Assembly: GCA_963575745.1 (NCBI GenBank)
Contig: CAUYUJ010021159.1
Location: 104,427 to 168,426, forward strand
Source: Prorocentrum cordatum
Taxonomy: Eukaryota > Sar > Dinophyceae > Prorocentrales > Prorocentraceae
Length of the DNA stretch: 64,000 nucleotides
Direction of reading: 5' to 3'
Program-made: the position numbers and the translations under genes
Part shown: piece by piece, positions 1 to 10,198 of the stretch
Numbering within the stretch: the first letter of the stretch is position 1
How the letters are laid out: every line of letters begins with the position of its first letter
The notes under the pieces: model-generated
What the model saw: only the letters and a program-made list of their open reading frames with translations
Database searches by the model: none
Told to the model about the DNA's origin: nothing

Positions 1-567
1 AACCTTGACGCTTTGGCTCGTCCCCAGGGGCGGGCCCGCGAACTCCGCCGCCGATGGCTGGACTCGCTCCAGAGAGAGTCACTTGCCAACGCGCTCTCCA
101 GGCAAAGACCCGGAGGGTAGAGACCTCGGTGACAGAAGCGGTGGAGGAGGACGGCGGCGAGGAGAGCGGGCGGGGGATAGGGAGGACAGCCTGGAGGACT
201 GGGGTGGGAGGAAGCAAAACAGAGGCACAGAGGGGCACGAGCATGATGCCCTGTCCCCCGCGCCGAGGGGTTCTTAGGCCATCCCGTCCGGGTGCGGAGA
301 ACGCTTCCTCCCAACGCCACACCGCTTTTTGGCACGGCAAGCCGCTAACCACACGATTACGCAGGTTCGGATGCAGCTCCTGGGAGATTCGATTCTGAAT
401 CGGCGCTGGTGTATCCCTGGTCGGAAATTGGCGATACTCCCGAGCAGTCCGGCTTAATCCCGTTGAATGTGGCTTTTCTGGGTCGGGCTCAGCCAGCTCA
501 GTGGCCTTTTAATCGGGCTTAGCAGCCCTGATTCGTTCCGACGGATGCCTCCCAGGAGTTTCCCGCT
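1..567. other. no recognisable feature
   Basis: GC-rich unique-looking sequence. Open frames here overlap one another on both strands and show no domain, no repeat and no splice pattern that I can support. Confidence 0.4.
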
Positions 568-2330
568 TTGCTGGTCAACGTGGTATTGGTGGTGCTCGTC
601 ACAGGTTTGTTGCAGGTGACGCTGGTGCTGCTGCTCTTGGTGCTGCTGTTTGCTGTCGTGTTGGTCACAGAGGTACCGCTGGTGGCGCTTTCACCATTTA
701 CCCCTCGTACTACTGCTGCTGGCGGCGTTGATGCTGCTGCGCGTGGTGCTTCTGCTTCCGGCTACCCTTGACGCAGTGGTATTGCTGGTGGCGCTGGTGT
801 TGGTGTTAATATTTGTCTTAATAATACTCGCAGTTTTGCTGCTGTTGGCGCTGGCGCTGGTGGTGCTGCTATTGATAGTGATGGTATCCTGTCGGGCTGG
901 TCGCAGTGGAACTGCTCGTTTCGCTCGTGCTGCTGCTGCTGCTGCTGCACGACCGATGCATTGCGGGTCGTCGCGCGCATTTCCGCCAGGGCGCGGGAGT
1001 TGTGGTGCGAGGGGTGATCAGCCTGCGCCTGTTGGACAGGCTGTGGATTCCGTCCTGGGGCGTCCCAGGTGTTCGGCGCAAAATCGAGCGATAGTGGGCC
1101 ATGACGTTTTGTGCTGGAGTACGCGAGCCACCCCTCCTGCCAGCCACCCCCCCCGCCCCCGTCCAGTCCAATTGCATCACCTGGTGGTGCTTGTGCGCGA
1201 AGGCCTGGTTGAGAAGTGGATTGCGAAATTTAACACCTCAGAAAAGCACAGGGGGAACCTTACTGCATCGCAGCACAGAGGCTACTTTCAGCACTTCCAA
1301 TACCTGGATTCGTTCTAGCCGTTTGCATTTTTTCATGTTCCACATTTGGAAAGAAGTTTGTAGCAGTGGACATGTTACAGTGGACATGATGGACAACACT
1401 GCTTCGCCAGCACGTATTCCGGTTTAGAGGCTTCCAATTGGAATATATCAGATGGTTGCTTCGCGGTAGTAGCTTGTTAGCTAGCCGCGTCTACGAAGTG
1501 TCTGAGCGCAGAGTTTCTCTTGTCCTGACTTCTTCGAGCGTCGCAGAAGCAATTTGCCCAGCAAGGTCGAGCGAAGTTGGACCACGATGGTGTAGACCCG
1601 CTCGAATGCCCAATTTGCGCGTGAGCAATCCGACACTTTGGGACTTTTGCGTTTCTCGCTCGCTGGGGTGTGGGGGCGCTCGCGCACTCCAGCGTGACTC
1701 GCCTGTCGCTGCTGGTCCCCGTCATGCCCGTTATGGTGATTCTGGTGGAACTGCTAGTTGCGTTTGTGTTGTTGCGCGTGGTGTTGCTGCTTCCCGTCGT
1801 GCTGGTCACAGTGGCGTTGCTGGTGGCGTTGTTGATGCTTTGTTTTGCGCTGCTGCTTCCCGTCGTGTTCGTCACAGTGGTGTTGTTGATGGCGCTGGTG
1901 CTACTGCACTAGGTGTTGCTGGTTGGTGTCGTTATGGTCAAAGTCGTGTTGCTGGTAGCGCTTCTGCGGCATCCTGTGGTGCTGCTGCTTCCCGTCGTGG
2001 TCGCCATGTTTGTGCTGCTCGTGCCACTGCTGCTAGCGCGCGCGGTGGTGTTGACTGCCGTCGTGTTGGTCAAAAGTGTACTGTCGATGTCGCCAGTGTT
2101 GCTTGCACTGCTGCTGCTGCTGCTGGTTGCGTTGGTGCTGCTGTTGCTGCGCGTGGTGTTGTTGTTTCCCGTCGAGGTCGGCTCGCCATATTTTGCTTTT
2201 TGTGCGCGTGGTGGTATAGATTGCCGTACTGTTCGTGTCACTTGTGTCGTTTGCGCCAGAGATGATGGTTGCGTTGGTGCTGCTGCTGCGCATGGTGCTG
2301 CTGCTTCTGTAACTGCTCGTCCCGTCGGTG
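568..2330. repeat. degenerate CTG/GTT/GTG trinucleotide tract
   Basis: About 1.7 kb is built from decayed CTG, GTG, GTT and GCG triplets, broken by short unique stretches near 1080-1680. It reads as Leu/Val-rich peptide on + and Asn/Thr/Ser/Gln-rich peptide on -, as expected of a triplet repeat rather than a gene. The same texture recurs at 33770-34255. Confidence 0.7.
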
Positions 2331-2359
2331 CTGTTTGTTTCGCTCGAAATGGTGCGCGC

Positions 2360-2880
2360 GTGCAGTGGGACAGTTCGCCCACGATTGCGACGGATGCTCA
2401 GGCCCCACCGTTGGCCACATCCACTATCGCTATTGTCGTTTTGGCTGCAGCCCCGGCCACATCCATGATTGCGAACGCTTGTTTCGCCTCAGCGCCGGCT
2501 GCATCTTTGATTGCGACTGTGTGTTCGCCTCATGACCGGCCACATCAATATCACCGAACGTTGTTCTCGCTTCAGTGCCAGCCACCCATGCGCATCCACG
2601 ACTACGACGGGTGCTCGTCACAGCATTGGCCACGGACATGATTCCGTGTGCTGCTCTCGCCTCAGCGATTGCCACAACAACGCTTGCGAAAGTTGCCGTG
2701 GCTTGTGCGCCGGCCACACCCACGATTGCGGAAGTTGCTCTCGCCACAACGTTTGTCACACCCACCATTGCGAAGATTGCTCTCGCCTGAGCACCAGTCA
2801 CCCCAATGATTGCGAATGTTGTGATTGTCTCAGCGTTAGCCACATTGTGAAACAAAGAGATGTTCTCGCGTAAGCGCCGG
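2360..2880. repeat. 42-bp degenerate minisatellite
   Basis: Tandem units of 42 bp can be aligned. For example, CACACCCACGATTGCG near 2717 and CACACCCACCATTGCG near 2759 are one period apart. Because 42 is a multiple of three the array stays open in several frames. The + frame gives a 14-residue Cys/His-rich repeat (HxHDCxxCSRLS-like) and the - frame an Ala/Val-rich repeat. I see no reason to call it coding. Confidence 0.75.
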
Positions 2881-3119
2881 CCACATTCCATTCCTGTGGA
2901 GCCGAAGAGGGAGCAGTCATACCTTTGGTATTGTGCATTGTATATTGCTGCGTCGCCCCACTCACGCGCATCATTTGCTGCAACGCGCGCGTGACACATT
3001 GGTATCGCCGAACCGTTGGTTACGTTAGCTTTAATGGGTCAGGTTAGCTTTGGCGCAGTGCCGACAGGGGTTGGGTCTGGTTCGTTTCGGGATTTCTTGG
3101 GTGAGGGGGCTTGGGTTGC

Positions 3120-3690
3120 ATTAGAGCTTGATCCAGCCCTAGTGACAGAATTCGATTCGAGCTGGATCGAGTGTTTTGTATGATTGCATGAAATGTGGAT
3201 CCAGCCTTTGTAGGGCTTAATTACGATTAGATACAGCCTTCATGGGAGTATGTTAAGGCTGGATCGAGCCATGTATGATATTATTAAACAGGCCTACGCC
3301 ATTCCACCGACCCCTAGAAGAGGCGTGTGGTCCACGATTGAGGCGTCGTGGGCTTCGTGGGCACTATGTGGGGTTCTTGTTGGCGTCTTGAAAGCTGTTT
3401 GGAGGCCTGCGGAGACTCTCGGAAACAGTTTTGAATCGTGTTGGGGGCCGCCTTGGGGCCTCTTCGGGGCCTCTTGAGGGGTTTCTTAGGGGCTCTTTTG
3501 GGCTGCTTGGAGAGGCATCGTGGGGCCTTTGGGGAGTTCTGGAGTCTCCAGGGGTGCGCCGAGGAGCCCGGATACTGCCCCCCCCCCTTCCCCTCCCCCC
3601 CATTTAAACTGGATGTTTGACCCTCACCCCCGGAAAGCGGGGGTCGGCGGATTAGAGTTAGATCCAGCCTTACTAGCAGGAATATCATAG
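3120..3690. repeat. scattered GATCCAGCC / GGCTGGATC copies and CTTGGGGCC-type decay
   Basis: Short motifs GATCCAGCC and GGCTGGATCGAG occur in both orientations near 3130, 3165, 3212, 3257, 3672 and 3695. Between about 3345 and 3570 the sequence is a degenerate series of GGGGCCTCTTGGGG-like words. The same words recur at 34280-34800, 41830-41980, 49740-49840 and 57230-57780. Confidence 0.5.
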
Positions 3691-4361
3691 AACTGGATCG
3701 AGTCGTCGTCGGCGGCGTTGTCGTCGTCGTGTTGCATTCCATGGCCCGCCCGCCCGACTGGCGTCGTCGGTGTCATATACATTGTTCGTCCTATTCGAGA
3801 GTGCTGTTTACATGTAATGTCCCGCTCGCCCGCCCGACTGAACGCCACATCACCGAGCGAACGTTGCATTGAATGTCCCGTCCACCCGACCGTCGACGTC
3901 GTCGTCGTCGCTCTCGGGGGCGGCCTTCCCCTCCTCCTTCCAGTTCGAGCTCCGGTAGGGAAGCTTTCCCCCCAGTTCCCGGGGAGCGGGAGGGGCCCCC
4001 CCTGTTTCCCAGGGAAGGGGGGGGGATTTTTGATATCCCCCCTCGATTTCCCTCACAGAGGGGTAGGTTTGTAGTTTGCAGCCAAGCGACGGTAGATCGC
4101 GCTCCATCCTATGTCCGCAACCGCCACCGCACACAGTTTCGTGGATATTTCTGGAGGCGGTTTGCGTTCGCGAGGAGCGTGAGGCGTTCAATACAACCTG
4201 TGCACCATGTTCTGGGCGATTGCCAGCATGCAATAGCGCATATGTGAAATATGAAGTCGATAGACATCGGGTCCGCGGTGCTCGACTGGTTTCCTCTGGA
4301 TCCGATCCGATCCCAAGGGCACACCGAACGCTCTGGCGCACCCGAGCGGCGGAGCACCTCA

Positions 4362-4435
4362 GCACCTGCTCTCCTCTGGGACACCCCCCCTCCATGGCAT
4401 GGAAGGGGGAGGGAGTCTCTGAGGAGAGCAGGTGC
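4362..4435. repeat. fold-back hairpin with perfect 15-bp outer stem
   Basis: GCACCTGCTCTCCTC at 4362-4376 is the exact reverse complement of 4421-4435. The interior (CCCCCTCCATG, then CATGGAAGGGGG) is also largely self-complementary, so a transcript could form a hairpin of about 74 nt. Function unknown. Confidence 0.7.
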
Positions 4436-4747
4436 CCTGGCCTTCCGCACGGAGCCCATGCCGAGCCGTTCGGCCTTGCGCAGGCTCGTGATGGCCTTCA
4501 GCGCCCTGACCGCCGGGAAGGGCGCACCCGCCTTCGCCCGCGCGTGCGCGCGCGCGCTCGCGCCTCGCGGGCCGCTGCTCGTCGCTAATCGCGGCCGCCG
4601 CTGCCAGCATTGTCGTCGTCCGTCGGTCGACGTCGCTGTCGCTAAGAGGAGGAGGGGGAGGAGGAGGATGAGGAGGGGGAGGAGGAGGAAAAGGAGGAAA
4701 AGGAGGATGCGCATGATCAGGAGGAGATACCTATTCCGCGAAAGCCA

Positions 4748-4941
4748 TACACCCCACACGGTTCATGGCCCCATAGGGAGCTCCACGGAAGGCCCCAGTG
4801 GCAGGGTCCGCATGACCTTGCCGCCCCATTTCGGTACACCCTTCACACGATTCGTGGCCCCATAGGGAGCTCCACCGAAGGCCCCAGTGACAGGGTCCGC
4901 ATGGCACCGCCGCCCCATTTCGGCACACCCTTCACACGGTT
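4748..4941 (+). repeat. two monomers of the ~90-bp CACACG/GCATGC repeat family
   Basis: Two adjacent copies contain the family words TTCGTGGCCCCATAGGGAGC, CACCGAAGGCCCCAGTG and CATTTCGGCACACCCTTCAC. They are outliers of the array family that is much larger at 10.2-12.1 kb. Confidence 0.75.
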
Positions 4942-6995
4942 GGGGATTCTTTGGGTTTCTCGGGATGTCCTGGGCTCCCTGGGGTTTATCGTGATGTGAT
5001 CCCTGGGGTTCTTCAGATTTCGCGAGATGTCTTGGGATTATGTGGATTGCTCGGGATGTCTTGGGACTTTGGAATGTTTGGCTCTCTTGGACTGTCCGTG
5101 GCCGCGCTCGCTCAGGCTCCGCGCCGGGCTCCGGTTGTCAGAGCAATGCCGAACAGAGCTTGCTCGCCGTCCCAGCGGCTCAGGCTCTTTCCTAACGCCA
5201 AGGCCCAGGCCCTCACACGCTCAGCTCAGCACCCGCGCGCGTCGAGTCTGCGCAGGGCCCGCCAAGCATTCGGGATGCCTGGCGCCCCTCGGCATCCCGC
5301 GGCCCACCTCGCAAGTGTCCGCGCCGTGGTACCCGGGAACCTTCAGTGCTGAGGCGGTGCCCCAAGGCCGTTCAGCCCGAGGCCTCGGGGACGGAGGTGC
5401 ACTGGGCCAGGAGGAGCAGTCTCCGCAACGAGTGCGCCCTGGCGGTGAATGCTCCGAGAAGGCCGCGGCGCCCGAAACATGTTCCATGATTGGCGGATCT
5501 AAGAGACCATCGATTCATTTTCGTTCAAATTTCTCATTGGCTGTTGCATCGTCCCGAAACAGCTCATTCGACCAAGTCATATCGTCGCAGATCTGGGCCC
5601 CCCCCACCGCCCGCGCGACGCCGCGGCGCCGAATAATCCTGCCCGAGCGACGCGGCAAAAACGGGCCCTGCGCGGTGACATTGGCGCGTGAATTGCCCGC
5701 CTGGGGTCGCGCATGAACGCCCTCTTCTCCGCGCTGCGTGCCACGCTGGCGGCGCGCGCAATTCGCGGCGCAAGGCCGCTTAGTGCTCACTCGTAAGAGT
5801 CTCCTCGTGTTGGCGATCGCGTGGCCTTGGGGGGGTGGAGGGGGGGGGCGTGCCTTTTCAGAACGCGGCGGGGCTTCTCAGATGCCGCCGCTCCTTTTGA
5901 ACAACCGCCTGTCTCGGGAGAAGGCCCGGAGAGCGCATCAAATAGCTTGGGTGGTCTCCTGAGAAGGCAAGGCCCGCCCTCTGCTGTCCTTCCTCCTTCC
6001 TACCTGCCCCCCCCCCGCCGCTCGCGGGCGACAGACGTATCCGTGTCCGAGGCATCGCGGGCTGCGCCCATGGGCCCCGATCCCGCGGATACGGGGCGCC
6101 TGTTCGCGGATGCCCCGCGCGGAACGTGTCCGCGCGACCACGTATGCGTGGGATCGCGTGCCGTAATCCATATCGCGAGAGCGCGGAATTTGAGGTTTGA
6201 GGTGGTCCAGCACTGTTCTGGCGAGCAGGGTTGGGGCGCGAGGTCCGAGGTTCTGGCTTCAAAAAGTTGTTTTCTTCCCCCCCGCCTCTGGGAGTAGTTT
6301 TCAGGCCCAGGACCGTCAAACATGGATTTGGGGTGGAAGCCTACATCATATGGATCTTGGCAGGGGTCCGGGAGGGGGTGTGGGCACCGAGTTGGAGCGG
6401 ATTTGGCTGCAGGCCTCCTGTCCGATCTTCTCGGAAACCGTCCGTCCATCTCAGGCCCCTTTGCCGCCTCCAATATTCAGGCACACACTAACGATCAACA
6501 AGTTCACAAGGCTACCCTTGCATCCCTGCCGCGTCGCCCCAGGTTAGCAACGTTCGCTGGCCAGCCGCGCTCGGAAAAAAAAGTAGCCTTCCATTCCTAG
6601 CCCCAATCTACCTATGCGCCGTCCTTCCTTCCTACGGCCCCCCCTTTCAGGGGGCGGGCGGAAACCCCACCTGTTTCAACGCCTTCCTGCTTCATTGTTC
6701 TACCCACTTCTTCCGACCGACCGGTACCGCGCACCTTCTCTCATGCATTTGCCCTGAGACCCGACGTAGCCCCCCCAAAAAACAACATGGTAAAATCACG
6801 CCTGGAGCCCTAGATCCCATTTTCCGGCATCATTTTTCGAGCCCGATCGATCTGCGAGGGTCCTGGGGCCCGAAACACAAGCGAAAACGCCCGGTCCGAA
6901 ACATTGAGTCGCCAGGATTTCAATGTTGATTGTGTGGGTACGCTCGCCGCTCGGCGCACCTCCCGCGATGACGACGACGGACGACGACCGACGAC
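4942..6995. other. no gene seen; two dispersed-repeat fragments
   Basis: No coding exon can be supported here. The segment 5695-5757 resembles 13600-13665 and 63905-63975 (words GGTCGCGC, GCAGCGTGCC or GCTGCGTGCC, and GGCGG). The segment 6043-6188 resembles 56631-56765. The rest is GC-rich sequence with C and G homopolymer runs. Confidence 0.4.
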
Positions 6996-7007
6996 GACGG
7001 TCACGAC

Positions 7008-7048
<41 letters not shown>
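6968..7048. repeat. (GAC)n microsatellite
   Basis: Imperfect then perfect GAC triplets. They produce poly-Asp, poly-Arg or poly-Val frames with no coding meaning. Confidence 0.85.
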
Positions 7049-7050
<2 letters not shown>

Positions 7051-7229
7051 GCGTTCAGGGCCGGCCGCGCCGCCGCGGCCGCCCGGGGCGCCCGCGGCCA
7101 TGGCGGCGGAGGGCCGCCCGCCGGGGCCGCCCGCGGGCGGCCCTGCAGTGGCGGCGGCGGAGGGCCGCCGGCGGGAGCCGCGCCGTGCGTGCGCTGGCGG
7201 TCGTCGGCGGCCGCCGTCGGCGGGCGTCA

Positions 7230-7392
7230 AGCAGTGGCGAAGCGTCCTGGCGTGCCTATAGGCCTACCAAACAATGTTCTCACAAGCTTTTGTGGTCTGG
7301 ACGAAGTGCTCTCAGAGCATCTCTGGCTCTGGACGAAGTGCTGTCTTGTTGTAGCACATTGGGTTTGTGTTCTAAAAACATTGTTTTTCCCA
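7230..7392 (+). mobile_element. repeat C, left part (interrupted copy)
   Basis: This starts AGCAGTGGCGAAGCGTCCTGG and runs to AAACATTGTTTTT. It aligns with the first two thirds of the intact copies at 59476-59705 and 63395-63625. It stops where element A begins, and the missing end of repeat C is found 5.5 kb away at 12922-12979. Confidence 0.75.
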
Positions 7393-7500
7393 ACCATCCT
7401 GTGGTGTTGGGTCCTCGTTTTGAAGAGACAGCGCCCTGCGTCCCTCCTTCCTCCTTCCTCCCGCTGCCTTCTCCCCCTCCTCCTTCCTCCCTGCTCCCCC

Positions 7501-7529
7501 CATCATCATCGTCGTCGTCGTCGTCATCG

Positions 7530-7574
<45 letters not shown>
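7501..7574. repeat. CAT/GTC microsatellite, 5' side of the RT ORF
   Basis: Nearly pure CATCATCATC with a GTC patch. It is read through as poly-Ser in the RT frame, so the true start of the RT protein is probably inside or downstream of it. Confidence 0.9.
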
Positions 7575-10091
7575 CTCCAGAACGCGGACACCTTTCGCGT
7601 CCTCTTCCGCTCACTACACGATGCGGAACTTGAGGCTATGCAGTTACGTGCTGCCCGAGCTGCACAAGCGGCACAACGAGCTGGAGACCAACCTGCAGCT
7701 GAAGCGCATTTTCGTCAACTGCGTGCTGGTCGCCGTAGGGCCTTCCTCTGGAAACCGAAGGGCCGCAGAATGGTGCTGGCAGGTATCCGTCCTGAACACT
7801 CTCTAGAGAAACCCCAGGCCCCTGTCGTTCGAGGCCCCACAGAAGTTCATGAAGCTCTTGCTGCCTACTGGGGGAAGGTTTTCCGCTACAAATCGGCCGA
7901 CAAAAACAAAATCGTGGCTCACCTGGACAGAGTCTACCCGTCGGCCCCAGAGGTCCCGATCCCGATCCCGAGTTTTGATGACCTCAGGGCTACCCTCAAA
8001 CGTGTTCGTCACTCTTCGCCAGGTCCAGATAGGTTACCATATCGGGCATGGATGGTAGCCGAAGAGCAACTGTACACCCTCCACGGCCTGATGCTGCACC
8101 TCTTCGCAGGTGACTACGTTCCCGAGGATCTGAACGATTCCCTGTTCGCTTTCCTTCCCAAAGGTTCTGAGCCCCTAGATGCTTACGAATGTATCAGAAA
8201 GCCCTCTCAAATTAGACCGCTGTCGCTACGTAATTCGGACTCCAAGATTTTGGCCTCAGCGGCCAACCATAGAATCAAGGCCCTGGTCCAATCTCGGACC
8301 CATGTCGTCCAACAAGGTTTTGTTCCTGGCCGCAATTTTGTCGGGAATATTATTCGTTTAGATAGCGCAGCGCGTAGAATGAGTGTACAGCCGAATGCAG
8401 ACGCACACGCCCCAGTGTTTGTCGCATTCGACATAGCTGCAGCCTTCCCAAGCCTCGGGCACGATTGGCTCTGGGCAGTTTTAGCTCGATCTGGCCTTCC
8501 GCAAGGCTACCAGAAATTCATCGTGTCCCTGTATTTTGGGCCCCGCAGTTTCGCCTCTGTCCAGGGATCCAAACAGTTTCTCTTTTACCTGCAGTCTGGA
8601 GTCATGCAAGGGTGCCCTCTTTCAGGCTCGGTCTGGGCTCTAGCAATGGACCCCATCCTGAGATGTCTGGTTGAGCAAGCCGCTGATCCTTCTCTGGGGG
8701 ACTGGCGCGGGGAGGTGGGTGGGTGTGCGGACGACACAGGCCTTGCTCAACCTAGACTCGAGGACCTATGCCGCGTCGCTCCAGTCTTTCAGGATGCAGA
8801 AGAGCTTGCTAAGCTCCGCCTCCAGACTTCCAAAACTGTCATCGTCCCTCTCTGGACAGAGCTCTCAGAGGCAGTCGTAGCACGAATTCGGGGATTCCTG
8901 CGCGAGCATATTCCCCAATGGACCAGTATGAAGATCGCTTCCTACACCAAATACCTTGGGGTCCAGTTTGGGCCTGGGGCGTCGGAGGCGCTTGTGTGGA
9001 AGGAAGCGGTCGCCAAGTGGTGGGCTCGTTCGTTTGACATCCCCAAATCCGAGAGCCCCACCAGTGTCAGTCTGCTGCTATACAACAGTACTGCATTATC
9101 TACTTTAAGCTACCTTGCCCAACTTTTCCCGATGGATCGCGAAGCCCTCCTGAAGGAAAAATTTGCCATCCACAAAGTCCTTCGGCTTCCACCCAGCACG
9201 TCTCGCAAAGCAGATGTTTTCACTTTCACGGGACGCGGTTTAGTGGCCCCACAGTCCGCCCTGATCCTAGGAGCGGCTAGTATGTGGCGCTGCTCCACTC
9301 TCACGATCACTGACTGGGCAGCAGAGCTCGACAGGTGGCGCGAAACGGCGGCGCTGACCTGCCCCGTCGTTGACTGGATCAAAGGAGAGTGGAGCGCCCC
9401 CTGCTGGATCCAAAAGCAGGGGATCGCCCAGCGTTTCGCAGATTTAGTGAATCGACCACCCCGCCGAGGCATCCCAATTGTCCAGTGGGGAGCCTCGCAT
9501 GCAGCAGGCCGCATGGAAACCCGCGCGGCGCAAGCGGTGGGCAAGAAGCCCAAGCTCCAGCGTGCGATCTCCTCCTTCCTCCGCCTCAATCTCTTCACCA
9601 ATAAATTTGAAGTCACTATCTCCAAGCGTCTGAACGCTTGGGGTCTTGCTGATAGCATCGTGGGCGGGGTGGCGGAGCGGCGGGGGGATTGTCTTGCAAC
9701 GATTAAGAAGTTCAAACCTGCATGGCAGTGGTCGATCCTTAAGACCCTCGCAGGCGGCTGGACTACCAGCCATCGAATCCACGTGCGTGGGATCGTCAAT
9801 TGCCTTTTTGGGTGCGCCCAGACTGACTCCATTGCCCATTATTTTTCATGCCCCGTCCTCCGTTCCCTCGTCGGCCTCCCCTCCAACCCACTGACTTTCC
9901 TCGGCCTAGCGGCCGACAGCGAATACAATTGTGAGAGCTGCACGTTCTCGCGCGCTGATGCGCTGCGTTTGGCCGCGTTGGCATTCCATACTTACCATAA
10001 GGCGAAAGCTGCGGTGACCCATGGGGGCCAGCTCGCGCCAAGCCAACAGCGAGCCGCCTTCGCAGCAGCACAGCACGCCACTGACATCTAA
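7575..10091 (+). CDS. non-LTR retrotransposon reverse transcriptase
   Basis: One uninterrupted frame (it also runs upstream through the CAT tract to 7185) encodes an RNA-templated DNA polymerase of the LINE type. Motifs in order: SPGPDRLPYRAW near 8015; RPLSL near 8217; QQGFVPGRNF near 8310; FDIAAAFPS near 8427, whose first Asp is catalytic; SGVMQGCPLSG near 8597; ADD at about 8727-8735, the catalytic pair; SKT near 8830; and YLGVQFG near 8955. Near 9797 a C-x3-C-x7-H-x4-C cluster resembles the zinc knuckle that follows the RT domain in many LINEs. No apurinic endonuclease domain is seen upstream and no RNase H downstream, so the 5' part may be lost or supplied elsewhere. No stop or frameshift breaks the frame, which suggests recent activity. 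The initiator codon is unknown. Confidence 0.9.
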   Translation, partial: LQNADTFRVLFRSLHDAELEAMQLRAARAAQAAQRAGDQPAAEAHFRQLRAGRRRAFLWKPKGRRMVLAGIRPEHSLEKPQAPVVRGPTEVHEALAAYWGKVFRYKSADKNKIVAHLDRVYPSAPEVPIPIPSFDDLRATLKRVRHSSPGPDRLPYRAWMVAEEQLYTLHGLMLHLFAGDYVPEDLNDSLFAFLPKGSEPLDAYECIRKPSQIRPLSLRNSDSKILASAANHRIKALVQSRTHVVQQGFVPGRNFVGNIIRLDSAARRMSVQPNADAHAPVFVAFDIAAAFPSLGHDWLWAVLARSGLPQGYQKFIVSLYFGPRSFASVQGSKQFLFYLQSGVMQGCPLSGSVWALAMDPILRCLVEQAADPSLGDWRGEVGGCADDTGLAQPRLEDLCRVAPVFQDAEELAKLRLQTSKTVIVPLWTELSEAVVARIRGFLREHIPQWTSMKIASYTKYLGVQFGPGASEALVWKEAVAKWWARSFDIPKSESPTSVSLLLYNSTALSTLSYLAQLFPMDREALLKEKFAIHKVLRLPPSTSRKADVFTFTGRGLVAPQSALILGAASMWRCSTLTITDWAAELDRWRETAALTCPVVDWIKGEWSAPCWIQKQGIAQRFADLVNRPPRRGIPIVQWGASHAAGRMETRAAQAVGKKPKLQRAISSFLRLNLFTNKFEVTISKRLNAWGLADSIVGGVAERRGDCLATIKKFKPAWQWSILKTLAGGWTTSHRIHVRGIVNCLFGCAQTDSIAHYFSCPVLRSLVGLPSNPLTFLGLAADSEYNCESCTFSRADALRLAALAFHTYHKAKAAVTHGGQLAPSQQRAAFAAAQHATDI

Positions 10092-10135
10092 AGCGGCTGG
10101 CGATGCGTTTCAACTGGCTGGCCTCAGGTACGGTC

Positions 10136-10198
10136 GATCATCATCATCATCATTATCATCTGAATCATCATCATCATCATCATCATCGTCGTCATCAC
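10136..10198. repeat. CAT microsatellite, 3' side of the RT ORF
   Basis: CATCATCATT and then CATCATCATC units lie between the RT stop codon and the first 90-bp monomer. Together with 7501-7574 it brackets the RT ORF with the same microsatellite. Confidence 0.9.
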
